Origin: JALQUL01 sp040382935
Lineage (GTDB): Bacteria; Pseudomonadota; Gammaproteobacteria; Burkholderiales; Burkholderiaceae_C
Length of the DNA: 64,000 nucleotides
Direction of reading: 5' to 3'
Assembly (NCBI GenBank): GCA_040382935.1
Contig: JBEIEP010000004.1
Coordinates: forward strand, 1-64,000
Below are positions 1 to 10,409 of this stretch, piece after piece. How positions within the stretch are numbered: position 1 is the first letter of the stretch; each line of letters begins with the position of its first letter. The position numbers were made by a program, and so were the translations under genes. The notes beneath the pieces are model-generated. The model made no database searches, was not told the DNA's origin, and was given only the letters and a program-made list of their open reading frames with translations.

Positions 1-169
1 CGGCGCGATCACTTTGCCAGAAGGCAAAGAGATGGTGATGCCAGGTGACAACGTGGCCATTGAGGTCAAGTTGATTGCCCCAATCGCCATGGAAGAAGGC
101 TTGCGTTTTGCGATCCGCGAAGGCGGTCGTACCGTGGGCGCTGGTGTGGTTGCCAAGATTTTGGCGTAA
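1..169 (+). CDS. tuf: Elongation factor Tu, C-terminal end (partial)
   Basis: The first 169 bases encode the last 55 residues of EF-Tu and end in TAA at 167-169. The reading frame begins at base 2. The stretch contains the typical domain III ending, with EMVMPGDNV, APIAMEEGLRFAIREGGR and VGAGVVAKI. EF-Tu carries aminoacyl-tRNA to the ribosome as a GTP complex. The rest of the gene lies upstream of the window. A tRNA-Trp gene follows 12 bases after the stop, the usual tuf-trpT-secE-nusG order of proteobacteria, so the tRNA is probably transcribed from the tuf promoter. Confidence 0.97.
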   Translation, partial: GAITLPEGKEMVMPGDNVAIEVKLIAPIAMEEGLRFAIREGGRTVGAGVVAKILA

Positions 170-181
170 TTGAAGGAATAA

Positions 182-257
182 AGGGGTATAGCTCAATTGG
201 CAGAGCGTCGGTCTCCAAAACCGAAGGTTGTAAGTTCGATTCTTACTGCCCCTGCCA
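182..257 (+). tRNA. tRNA-Trp (CCA anticodon)
   Basis: A complete cloverleaf can be drawn. Acceptor strand AGGGGTA (182-188) pairs with TGCCCCT with one G-T wobble. The anticodon loop is CTCCAAA, so the anticodon is CCA. The T-loop is TTCGATT. The discriminator base is G and the 3' CCA is encoded (255-257). It sits between tuf and secE. Confidence 0.97.
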
Positions 258-284
258 CTTAAGTGGCGCCGAGTAACCTTTCCG

Positions 285-310
285 AGCCCGTTAGTCTCTA
301 ACGGGCTTTT
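285..310 (+). terminator. Intrinsic terminator after tRNA-Trp
   Basis: A perfect 10-bp stem (285-294 with 298-307), a 3-base loop and a short T-run to 310. It should end part of the tuf/tRNA-Trp transcript, so secE-nusG probably relies on read-through or its own promoter. Confidence 0.75.
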
Positions 311-365
311 ACTGTCTTAGAGAGTGCCCTTTCCGGCACCAAAGTTTAGCGATTGAAAAGACCCT

Positions 366-749
366 ATGTCCGCCATGCAAGTCGAAACGGTAAGTTCAGG
401 TGCTGAGAAAGCCAAGGTAATCGGTGCGATTGCGTTGGTTTTTGCTGCTTTGGCCGGTTATTGGACTTTGGGGTCTCAAGGTGCCTTGGTGCAATGGTCG
501 GTGTTATTGCTCGGGTTGGCGTTGGCTTTGGCCTTGTTCTTTATGTCCGAAACCGGCAAACGACTCGTTGCATTTGGCCGTGAGGCATGGCGCGAAGTCA
601 AAAAAGTGGTTTGGCCAGAGCGTAAGGAGGCGACCCAGTTGACGCTTTACGTGTTTGGTTTCGTGTTGATCATGGCCATTATTTTGTGGCTGACGGATAA
701 ATCCATCGAATACGTGATTTACCACTTGATTTTGGGTTGGAGATCCTGA
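366..749 (+). CDS. secE: Protein translocase subunit SecE
   Basis: 127 aa, small inner-membrane subunit of the SecYEG channel. Three hydrophobic segments are visible, at about residues 18-38, 43-60 and 92-115, as in the three-TM SecE of beta- and gammaproteobacteria. The conserved amphipathic helix that clamps SecY is present just before the last segment, with VKKVVWPERKEA. The stop codon TGA (747-749) overlaps the nusG start by one base, so the two genes are translationally linked. No strong Shine-Dalgarno is seen before the ATG at 366. Confidence 0.96.
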   Translation: MSAMQVETVSSGAEKAKVIGAIALVFAALAGYWTLGSQGALVQWSVLLLGLALALALFFMSETGKRLVAFGREAWREVKKVVWPERKEATQLTLYVFGFVLIMAIILWLTDKSIEYVIYHLILGWRS

Positions 750-1336
750 TGACTGAATCTATCGAGAGCTTGGTTCCGCCTGTGGCGGCAGAGGCCGTCA
801 ACCCTGATTTGCGTTGGTACGTGGTGCATGCCTATTCAGGAATGGAAAAGGCAGTGGAGCGTAACATTCGCGAGCGCATCAACCAAGCGGGTATGCAAAG
901 CAAATTTGGGCGTATTTTGGTGCCCACAGAAGAGGTTGTGGAGGTCAAAAACGGCCAGAAACGAACCACCGAGCGTAAGTTTTTCCCCGGGTACGTGCTT
1001 GTCGAAATGGTGATGGATGATGACACTTGGCATTTGGTCAAGCACACCAATAAAGTGACCGGCTTTGTGGGTGGGGCTCGCACCCGTCCGGCTCCTATTT
1101 CTGAGGCAGAAGTTAATAAAATCGTGAACCAGATGCAGGACGGTGCTGAAAAGCCGCGGCATAAGGTGGAGTTTGAAATTGGCGAGTTGATTCGCGTGAA
1201 GGAAGGCCCTTTTGCCGATTTCAACGGATCGGTAGAAACCGTGAATTACGAGAAAAACCGGGTAACCGTCGCGGTAACGATTTTTGGTCGTTCGACACCG
1301 GTCGAGCTTGAATTCGGTCAAATCGAGAAAACGTAA
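749..1336 (+). CDS. nusG: Transcription termination/antitermination protein NusG
   Basis: 195 aa. NusG binds the clamp of RNA polymerase and links it to Rho or to ribosomal protein S10. The N-terminal NGN domain begins at RWYVVHAYSGMEKAVERN and includes the FFPGYVLVEM core. The C-terminal KOW domain is at VKEGPFADFNGSVETV. The ATG at 749 overlaps the secE stop and has GGAG at 739-742 with good spacing, so it is preferred to an upstream in-frame TTG at 737. A second, divergent NusG-family gene lies at 37454-37951. Confidence 0.97.
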   Translation: MTESIESLVPPVAAEAVNPDLRWYVVHAYSGMEKAVERNIRERINQAGMQSKFGRILVPTEEVVEVKNGQKRTTERKFFPGYVLVEMVMDDDTWHLVKHTNKVTGFVGGARTRPAPISEAEVNKIVNQMQDGAEKPRHKVEFEIGELIRVKEGPFADFNGSVETVNYEKNRVTVAVTIFGRSTPVELEFGQIEKT

Positions 1337-1350
1337 ACGTAAACTTTTTG

Positions 1351-1384
1351 GCCTATCGCTTTCCGACTCGGCGATAGGCGTTTT
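1351..1384 (+). terminator. Intrinsic terminator after nusG
   Basis: A 9-bp perfect stem, GCCTATCGC (1351-1359) with GCGATAGGC (1371-1379), then G and four T (1381-1384). It separates secE-nusG from the rplK transcript. Confidence 0.7.
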
Positions 1385-1475
1385 GTTCAAAAGAACAAGT
1401 GAGTCGTTAAACCGGGGAGCTTAGGCAGTGCTTTTCGCATTTGTTTGAGCGATATCACCCAACAGGAGTAAACAC

Positions 1476-1910
1476 ATGGCGAAAAAAATCGTCGGCCTGA
1501 TTAAGCTGCAAGTCCCTGCAGGTAAGGCCAATCCATCCCCCCCCATTGGCCCTGCACTGGGTCAGCGTGGCTTGAACATCATGGAGTTCTGCAAGGCGTT
1601 TAACGCCAAGACCCAAGGTGTTGAGCCAGGCATGCCTTTGCCGGTTGTGATTACCGCTTATGCAGACAAAAGCTTTACCTTTGAGATCAAAACCCCACCC
1701 GCTGGTGTGTTGATCAAAAAGGCCTTGAAGTTGGTGAAGGGTTCTTCACGGCCGCACGTTGAAAAAGTGGGCAAAATTACCCGTGAGCAGTTAGAAGAAA
1801 TTGCCAAAATCAAACAACAAGACATGACTGCCGCCGACCTCGATGCCGCTGTGCGCACGATTGCAGGTACTGCGCGTTCTATGGGCGTGACGACGGAAGG
1901 TGTTAAATAA
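1476..1910 (+). CDS. rplK: 50S ribosomal protein L11
   Basis: 144 aa. L11 forms the GTPase-associated centre with 23S rRNA and L10-L7/12. The N-terminal proline-rich stretch PSPPIGPALGQRGLN and the C-terminal rRNA-binding domain are both intact. AGGAG lies 8 bases before the ATG. The stop codon TAA and the rplA start form TAATG, a one-base overlap typical of the coupled L11-L1 operon. Confidence 0.98.
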   Translation: MAKKIVGLIKLQVPAGKANPSPPIGPALGQRGLNIMEFCKAFNAKTQGVEPGMPLPVVITAYADKSFTFEIKTPPAGVLIKKALKLVKGSSRPHVEKVGKITREQLEEIAKIKQQDMTAADLDAAVRTIAGTARSMGVTTEGVK

Positions 1911-2608
1911 TGGCTAAGCTGACAAAAAAACAAAAAGCCCAAAAAGGCAAGGTTGATAGCACCAAGTTGTACCCCATCGGTGATGCGTTGGCTTTGGTCC
2001 AATCTTGCGCCACTGCAAAATTCGACGAATCCATCGATGTGGCGGTTCAGTTAGGCGTTGATGCCAAGAAGTCCGATCAAGTGGTACGGGGTGCAGTGGT
2101 TCTTCCTAACGGTACGGGGCGTAGTGTTCGTGTAGCCGTTTTTGCGCAAGGTGCCAAGGCAGACGAAGCCAAAGCCGCAGGGGCTGACCTTGTGGGTATG
2201 GACGATTTGGCCGCGATGGTTAAGGCCGGTAATATGCCTTTTGACGTGGTCATCGCGGCACCCGACGCGATGCGTGTGGTGGGTACCTTGGGTCAAATCC
2301 TTGGGCCTCGCGGCTTGATGCCTAATCCCAAGGTGGGAACGGTAACGCCGGATGTAGCCACTGCGGTAAAAAATGCCAAGGCCGGCCAAGTACAGTTCCG
2401 TGTGGACAAAGCCGGTATTGTGCACAGCACCATCGGACGTCGTTCGTTCGGAGCCGATCAGCTCAAAGGCAATTTGTTGGCCCTGGTGGATGCGCTGAAT
2501 AAAGCCAAGCCTGCGACCAGCAAGGGTATTTACCTTCGCAAAGTGGCGGTGTCCAGCACCCAAGGTGTGGGTGCACGAGTGGATGTCCAGTCGTTGGTAC
2601 AAGCGTAA
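1910..2608 (+). CDS. rplA: 50S ribosomal protein L1
   Basis: 232 aa, the usual length. L1 forms the mobile stalk at the ribosomal E site and is the translational repressor of its own operon in enterobacteria. The L1 signature ILGPRGLMPNPKVGTVT is present near residues 130-146. Start overlaps the rplK stop (TAATG), so translation is coupled. Confidence 0.98.
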   Translation: MAKLTKKQKAQKGKVDSTKLYPIGDALALVQSCATAKFDESIDVAVQLGVDAKKSDQVVRGAVVLPNGTGRSVRVAVFAQGAKADEAKAAGADLVGMDDLAAMVKAGNMPFDVVIAAPDAMRVVGTLGQILGPRGLMPNPKVGTVTPDVATAVKNAKAGQVQFRVDKAGIVHSTIGRRSFGADQLKGNLLALVDALNKAKPATSKGIYLRKVAVSSTQGVGARVDVQSLVQA

Positions 2609-2834
2609 TTGAATTTAAACAGACGGTGTGAACCGTTTGTTTGATGTGGTGGGCCGACGTGAGTAATCACCAAGGGCCATCCGAGACCGCTGGTGATGGT
2701 CGGGCCTCCCGCCCGGTCAACTTAATTTCCAGCGCAGATGGCGAACCCACTGCAGTAGAAATTTTCTAAGTGCAGATGGTCGCTAAACAAGGCCTGTGTC
2801 AGCGTTTTGCTGATGCAATTTTTAGGAGAAGATC
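2609..2834 (+). promoter_or_regulatory. rplJL mRNA leader (L10-type leader)
   Basis: 226 bases without a gene, ahead of rplJ. The most visible part is a 7-bp stem, ATCACCA (2666-2672) with TGGTGAT (2691-2697), enclosing AGGGCCATCCGAGACCGC. A second small hairpin follows (CGGGC 2701-2705 with GCCCG 2711-2715). Position and the GAGACCGCTGGTG-like sequence match the leader through which the L10-(L7/12) complex represses its own translation. The exact kink-turn was assigned by eye, not by covariance. Confidence 0.6.
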
Positions 2835-3335
2835 TTGAGTTTGAATCGCAGTGAGAAAGAAGTCGTCATTAAAGAAGTGACCGACCTTGCCGCTAAGTCT
2901 CAAACGCTTGTTTTGGCGGAGTACCGGGGTTTGTCGGTTGCTGCTATGACCAAGTTGCGCTCTGCCGCGCGTAGCAATGGCGTTACGCTCAGTGTGTTGA
3001 AAAACACCCTGGCACGCCGTGCTGTATCGGGCAGTGCACTGGCATCAGCCAGCGATTTGATGACCGGTCCGCTGATCTACGGTTTCTCTGTAGACGCTGT
3101 TGCTGCCGCGAAAGTGGTGGCAGATTTCGCGAAAACCAATGATAAATTGGTGATTCGCGGCGGTGCCTACGGGTCGAAGTTGCTGGATCAAAACGGCGTA
3201 AAGCAATTGGCTAATATTCCTTCGAAAGAAGTGTTGTTGGCGCAGTTGTTGGGCTTGATGCAGTCACCCGTGTCCCGTATGGCGCGTGTGTTGTCTGCGG
3301 TGGCAGAGAAAAAAGGCGAGTCGGTCGCGGCGTAA
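2835..3335 (+). CDS. rplJ: 50S ribosomal protein L10
   Basis: 166 aa. L10 is the base of the L7/12 stalk and, bound to L7/12, the autoregulator of this operon. The protein begins SLNRSEKEVVIKEV and has the conserved LAEYRGLSVAAMTKLR region. The start is TTG at 2835: a strong AGGAG (2824-2828) is 6 bases upstream and no ATG in frame would keep the conserved N-terminus. A weak start codon fits a gene under tight translational control. Confidence 0.96.
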   Translation: MSLNRSEKEVVIKEVTDLAAKSQTLVLAEYRGLSVAAMTKLRSAARSNGVTLSVLKNTLARRAVSGSALASASDLMTGPLIYGFSVDAVAAAKVVADFAKTNDKLVIRGGAYGSKLLDQNGVKQLANIPSKEVLLAQLLGLMQSPVSRMARVLSAVAEKKGESVAA

Positions 3336-3404
3336 GCGCGTACTGACAAGAGTATTTAGCAGTAGAGCAATCTACAAAACCCATTCTTAGATTAGGAAAC
3401 GATC

Positions 3405-3779
3405 ATGTCATTTGATAAAAACGCATTTTTGACCGCCCTGGACAGCATGTCGGTCATGGACCTCAACGATTTGGTGAAAGCCATCGAAGAGAAATTTGGT
3501 GTTAGCGCCGCCGCTATGGCTGCGCCTGCCGCTGGTGGTGGTGCCGCTGTTGTGGTGGCAGAAGAGCAAACCGAATTCAACGTGATGTTGCTTGAGGCTG
3601 GCGCTAACAAAGTGTCGGTGATTAAAGCCGTTCGCGAGATCACCGGACTTGGTTTGAAAGAAGCCAAAGACCTGGTTGATGGCGCACCTAAGGCCGTCAA
3701 AGAAGGCGTGTCCAAGGCCGATGCCGACGCTGCCAAGAAGAAACTTGAAGATGCAGGCGCTAAAGCTGAGCTGAAGTAA
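3405..3779 (+). CDS. rplL: 50S ribosomal protein L7/L12
   Basis: 124 aa. Stalk protein that recruits translation GTPases. The N-terminal dimerisation helix, an Ala/Gly-rich hinge at about residues 35-50 and the C-terminal domain with GLGLKEAKDLVDGAPK are all present. AGGAAAC precedes the ATG. It follows rplJ by 69 bases and leads into the rpoBC part of the transcript. Confidence 0.98.
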   Translation: MSFDKNAFLTALDSMSVMDLNDLVKAIEEKFGVSAAAMAAPAAGGGAAVVVAEEQTEFNVMLLEAGANKVSVIKAVREITGLGLKEAKDLVDGAPKAVKEGVSKADADAAKKKLEDAGAKAELK

Positions 3780-3838
3780 TTTTCGGTTCCGGGCCGCGCG
3801 TTTCTCAGGATGGGCGCGGTTCGCCGCATTTTTAGAGT

Positions 3839-3875
3839 GCACTGGGTAAATGATGCGTTGTCATTTACCCAGTGC
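3839..3875 (+). other. Perfect 15-bp hairpin between rplL and rpoB
   Basis: Bases 3839-3853 pair without mismatch with 3861-3875 around a 7-base loop. No T-run follows, so it does not look like an intrinsic terminator. In E. coli the rplL-rpoB spacer carries an RNase III processing site, and this stem is a reasonable candidate for the same role (inference). Confidence 0.6.
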
Positions 3876-4036
3876 CTTCTGAATCCGACAGCAGAAGGTG
3901 CCTTGGTTCGGGCCGTGTGCAAGGCACGGTCGTCCGCCAATGGTTGGTAGTGGCCAACCACCAAGTCAATGTGCGTAAGGTGCGCACAGGAAACGTTTTG
4001 TCATCCGCAGGACGAAAGTCCCAGCTTGGAGAACTC

Positions 4037-7000
4037 ATGCCAAACCATACTAAATACTCATTTACTGAACGCAAACGGATTCGCAAGAATTTTGGTAGCC
4101 GCGATGCTGTGCTGGAAATCCCGTATTTGTTGCAAATGCAAAAAGACGCTTATGTGGCGTTTTTGCAGGCCAATGTGGCGCCCAACCAGCGCACCAACGA
4201 AGGCTTAGAGGCGGCGTTTAGGTCGGCCTTCCCGATTGTTTCGCACAACGGGTTTGTGGAGATGAAGTACCAGTATTACACGCTGGCAAAACCCGGTTTT
4301 GACGTGCGTGAGTGTCAAACCCGCGGACTTACCTACGGTTCAGCCGTGCGTGCAAAAGTCCAATTGGTGATTTACGACCGTGAGTCGTCTACCTCCCAAT
4401 CGAAGGTTACAAAAGAGATTAAAGAACAAGAGGTCTACATGGGCGAAGTGCCTTTGATGACCGATAAAGGCTCGTTCATCATCAATGGCACCGAGCGTGT
4501 CATCGTGTCGCAGTTGCATCGTTCACCAGGCGTGTTCTTTGAGCACGACAAGGGTAAAACCCATAGCTCTGGGAAATTGTTGTTTTCGGCGCGCATTATT
4601 CCTTACCGTGGCTCTTGGCTGGATTTTGAGTTTGACCCCAAAGACATTTTGTACTTCAGGGTGGACCGCCGTCGCAAGATGCCGGTGACGATTTTGCTCA
4701 AGGCTATTGGCATGACGCCAGAGACCATTTTGGCTAGCTTCTTCGTAAACGATCACTTCCGCTTGCAAGACAGCGGCGCACAGATGCAGTACGTGGGCGA
4801 GCGTCTACGCGGCGAGGTGGCGCGTTTTGACATCACCGACAAGGCTGGCAAGGTGGTGGTACCTAAGGACAAGCGCATTACCGCACGCCATACCCGCGAG
4901 TTGGAGCAATCAGGAACCACCCATATCGGGGTACCAGAGGACTACCTGCTGGGCCGTGTGGTGGCTGCCAATATCGTAGATACGGAAACGGGTGAGATAT
5001 TGGCGAAAGCCAATGAAGAAATCACCGAAGCCCTGCTCAAGAAATTGCGTGTGGCGGGCATACAGGACTTGGTGTGCCTCTACACCAACGAGTTGGATCA
5101 GGGAACCTACATCTCGCAAACGCTGAGAGTTGATGAGACGGCCGATGAGCTGGCTGCACGGGTTGCGATCTATCGCATGATGCGTCCTGGTGAGCCGCCG
5201 ACTGAAGATGCTGTTCAGGCGCTCTTCCAACGCTTGTTCTACAGTGTAGATACGTATGACCTATCCCGCGTGGGGCGCATGAAGTTCAATGCCAAAATGG
5301 GCTTGAACTCAGCTGATGGTCCTTTGGTGCTGACCAATGACGACATTTTGGCTGTGGTCAAGATTCTGGTTGACCTGCGCAATGGTCGCGGTGAAGTCGA
5401 CGATATCGATCACCTGGGCAATCGCCGTGTGCGTTGCGTGGGTGAGTTGGCGGAAAACCAGTACCGTGTGGGCTTGGCGCGTATCGAGAAAGCGGTTCGT
5501 GAACGTTTGGGGCAGGCCGAACAAGAGCCACTGATGCCTCATGACTTGATCAACAGCAAGCCTATTTCGGCAGCGTTGAAGGAGTTTTTTGGTGCCTCTC
5601 AGTTGTCCCAGTTTATGGACCAGACCAACCCACTGTCTGAGATTACACACAAGCGTCGCGTTTCGGCCTTAGGCCCGGGCGGTTTGACGCGGGAGCGGGC
5701 TGGGTTTGAGGTACGCGACGTGCATGTGACCCACTACGGCCGTGTATGTCCTATTGAGACGCCAGAGGGTCCTAACATCGGTTTGATCAACTCGATGGCT
5801 TTGTACGCGCGTTTGAACGAATACGGCTTTATTGAAACGCCTTACCGTCGTGTCAACAACGGCAAGGTGACCAACGAGATCGACTATTTGTCCGCCATCG
5901 AAGAAGGCAAGTATGTGATTGCGCAGGCCAATGCAGCTTTGGATGCGAATGGCATTCTCACCGGCGACCTGGTGTCGGCGCGTGAGGCAGGTGAGTCCGT
6001 GCTGGTTTCGGCCGATCGTATTCAGTACATGGACGTGTCACCGGCGCAAATTGTGTCGGTGGCCGCTTCGTTGGTTCCGTTCCTGGAGCATGACGATGCC
6101 AACCGCGCGCTGATGGGCGCGAATATGCAGCGCCAGGCTGTGCCGGTTCTGCGCCCAGAGAAAGCCGTTGTAGGCACCGGAATAGAGCGCGTGGCAGCCG
6201 TTGACTCTGGAACCGTGGTGACCGCAACCCGTGGCGGTATTGTCGACTATGTGGATGCAACACGCGTGGTGATTCGAGTGAACGACGCTGAGGCGCACGC
6301 CGGTGAAGTGGGCGTTGATATCTACAACTTGATCAAGTACCAGCGCTCCAATCAAAACACCAACATTCACCAGCGCCCCATCGTCAAACGGGGTGACAAG
6401 TTGGCCAAAGGCGATGTGATCGCTGACGGCGCTTCCACCGATCTGGGTGAGTTGGCATTGGGCCAAAATATGCTGGTCGCGTTTATGCCGTGGAACGGGT
6501 ATAACTTTGAGGATTCCATCCTGATCAGTGAGCGTGTAGTCGCCGAAGACCGGTACACGTCTATCCACATTGAAGAGCTGGTGGTAATGGCGCGTGATAC
6601 CAAACTGGGTGCGGAGGAAATCACCCGCGATATCCCCAATCTGGCCGAACAACAGTTGAACCGTTTGGATGATTCCGGCATTATTTTCGTGGGTGCTGAA
6701 GTGCAGCCTGGTGACACGCTGGTGGGTAAAGTGACCCCCAAAGGTGAAACCACACTGACGCCTGAAGAAAAATTGCTGCGCGCCATTTTTGGTGAGAAAG
6801 CCAGCGACGTGAAAGACACCTCACTGCGTGTCAGTCAGGGTTCGCAAGGCACGGTGATTGACGTACAGGTCTTTACCCGTGAAGGCATTACGCGTGACAA
6901 GCGCGCTCAACAAATCATCGACGATGAGCTCAAGCGCTTCAGACTGGATTTGAACGACCAGTTGCGTATCGTGGAGGCCGACGCCTTTGATCGTATTGAA

Positions 7001-8161
7001 AAGATGCTAGCCGGCAAAGTGGCCAATGGAGGGCCTAATCGTCTGGCAAAGGCAGCCGTAATCGACAAGGCCTATTTGGCCTCTGTGGAGAAATACCATT
7101 GGTTTGATATTCGTCCAGCAGACGATGAGGTGGCTGCGCAGTTGGAAAGCATTAAGAATTCCAACGAACAAACCCGCAAAGCGTTTGACGCTTTGTTTGA
7201 AGAAAAGCGCAAAAAGCTCACTCAAGGGGATGAGTTGCCCCCAGGCGTGCTCAAAATGGTCAAGGTGTACTTGGCGGTCAAACGTCGCTTGCAGCCTGGT
7301 GACAAGATGGCGGGCCGCCACGGCAACAAGGGTGTGGTCTCCAAGATCGTGCCCGTCGAGGACATGCCCTTCATGGCCGACGGTACCCCCTGCGATATCG
7401 TACTTAACCCGCTGGGTGTGCCTTCACGGATGAACGTGGGGCAGGTGTTAGAAGTGCATTTGGGTTGGGCTGCCAAAGGCCTGGGCCGACGCATTGGGGA
7501 TATGTTGCAGGAACAGGCCAGTGCAGCAGAGATCAAAGGCTTGTTGAATAAACTTTATGGCGGATCCGGGCACAAAGAAGATCTGGGCGTCTTGACTGAT
7601 CCTGAGATCATGGAAATGGCGCACAACTTAAGCAGCGGGGTTACTTTTGCAACCCCGGTGTTTGACGGAGCTACCGAACAAGATATTCGGGACATGCTGC
7701 AGTTGGCTTATCCGCCGGAGCGCGCCGAGGCAATGGGCCTTACCGCAACAAGAACCCAGGCGCAGTTGTACGACGGCCGCACCGGAGAGGCCTTTGAGCG
7801 CACCACCACAGTGGGCTATATGCACGTGCTCAAACTGCATCACTTGGTTGACGACAAAATGCATGCCCGTTCTACTGGACCGTACAGTCTCGTGACCCAA
7901 CAACCTTTGGGGGGCAAGGCGCAGTTCGGTGGACAGCGCTTTGGCGAGATGGAGGTATGGGCACTCGAGGCCTACGGTGCCTCCTATGTGCTCCAAGAGA
8001 TGCTGACCGTTAAATCGGACGACGTGCTGGGCCGTACCCGTGTGTACGAAAGCATTGTCAAAGGTGATCACGCGATCGACGCGGGCATGCCCGAGTCGTT
8101 TAATGTGCTGGTCAAGGAGATTCGATCGCTGGGCTTGGACATCGAGCTTGAGCGGGGTTAA
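4037..8161 (+). CDS. rpoB: DNA-directed RNA polymerase subunit beta
   Basis: 1374 aa, normal length. The start is set at ATG 4037 (MPNHTKYSFTERKRIRKNFG) with GGAGA 4-8 bases upstream; the frame is open further upstream to 3872 but that part has no family similarity. The rifampicin pocket near residues 517-550 is wild type, with GASQLSQFMDQTNPLSEIT and the following HKRRVSALG, so the D, H and S positions of common resistance changes are unaltered. The catalytic-core motif GRHGNKGVVSKI is near residue 1093. No break was seen in this gene, unlike its partner rpoC. Confidence 0.98.
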   Translation: MPNHTKYSFTERKRIRKNFGSRDAVLEIPYLLQMQKDAYVAFLQANVAPNQRTNEGLEAAFRSAFPIVSHNGFVEMKYQYYTLAKPGFDVRECQTRGLTYGSAVRAKVQLVIYDRESSTSQSKVTKEIKEQEVYMGEVPLMTDKGSFIINGTERVIVSQLHRSPGVFFEHDKGKTHSSGKLLFSARIIPYRGSWLDFEFDPKDILYFRVDRRRKMPVTILLKAIGMTPETILASFFVNDHFRLQDSGAQMQYVGERLRGEVARFDITDKAGKVVVPKDKRITARHTRELEQSGTTHIGVPEDYLLGRVVAANIVDTETGEILAKANEEITEALLKKLRVAGIQDLVCLYTNELDQGTYISQTLRVDETADELAARVAIYRMMRPGEPPTEDAVQALFQRLFYSVDTYDLSRVGRMKFNAKMGLNSADGPLVLTNDDILAVVKILVDLRNGRGEVDDIDHLGNRRVRCVGELAENQYRVGLARIEKAVRERLGQAEQEPLMPHDLINSKPISAALKEFFGASQLSQFMDQTNPLSEITHKRRVSALGPGGLTRERAGFEVRDVHVTHYGRVCPIETPEGPNIGLINSMALYARLNEYGFIETPYRRVNNGKVTNEIDYLSAIEEGKYVIAQANAALDANGILTGDLVSAREAGESVLVSADRIQYMDVSPAQIVSVAASLVPFLEHDDANRALMGANMQRQAVPVLRPEKAVVGTGIERVAAVDSGTVVTATRGGIVDYVDATRVVIRVNDAEAHAGEVGVDIYNLIKYQRSNQNTNIHQRPIVKRGDKLAKGDVIADGASTDLGELALGQNMLVAFMPWNGYNFEDSILISERVVAEDRYTSIHIEELVVMARDTKLGAEEITRDIPNLAEQQLNRLDDSGIIFVGAEVQPGDTLVGKVTPKGETTLTPEEKLLRAIFGEKASDVKDTSLRVSQGSQGTVIDVQVFTREGITRDKRAQQIIDDELKRFRLDLNDQLRIVEADAFDRIEKMLAGKVANGGPNRLAKAAVIDKAYLASVEKYHWFDIRPADDEVAAQLESIKNSNEQTRKAFDALFEEKRKKLTQGDELPPGVLKMVKVYLAVKRRLQPGDKMAGRHGNKGVVSKIVPVEDMPFMADGTPCDIVLNPLGVPSRMNVGQVLEVHLGWAAKGLGRRIGDMLQEQASAAEIKGLLNKLYGGSGHKEDLGVLTDPEIMEMAHNLSSGVTFATPVFDGATEQDIRDMLQLAYPPERAEAMGLTATRTQAQLYDGRTGEAFERTTTVGYMHVLKLHHLVDDKMHARSTGPYSLVTQQPLGGKAQFGGQRFGEMEVWALEAYGASYVLQEMLTVKSDDVLGRTRVYESIVKGDHAIDAGMPESFNVLVKEIRSLGLDIELERG

Positions 8162-8243
8162 GGAATTAGACAGTCACAGCGATCCGTCTGACCTGGTGCC
8201 AATGCGCTGCGTCAGACCCCTTTGAAAGATACTGGAGAACATT
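8162..8243 (+). other. rpoB-rpoC spacer with small hairpin
   Basis: The 82-base spacer holds a 7-bp inverted repeat, GTCTGAC (8186-8192) and GTCAGAC (8211-8217), without a T-run. A good ribosome-binding site (CTGGAGAAC) precedes rpoC. Confidence 0.4.
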
Positions 8244-10403
<2,160 letters not shown>

Positions 10404-10409
10404 ATTTAA

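Noticed and set aside
832..1390. Antisense ORFs over nusG, rpoB, rpoC, metK, fhs and other genes
   Set aside because: They mirror conserved coding genes, have no ribosome-binding sites or family motifs, and are expected by chance in long GC-balanced genes.
3872..4036. N-terminal extension of rpoB
   Set aside because: The frame is open, but it overlaps the hairpin region and has no family similarity; ATG 4037 has a good ribosome-binding site.
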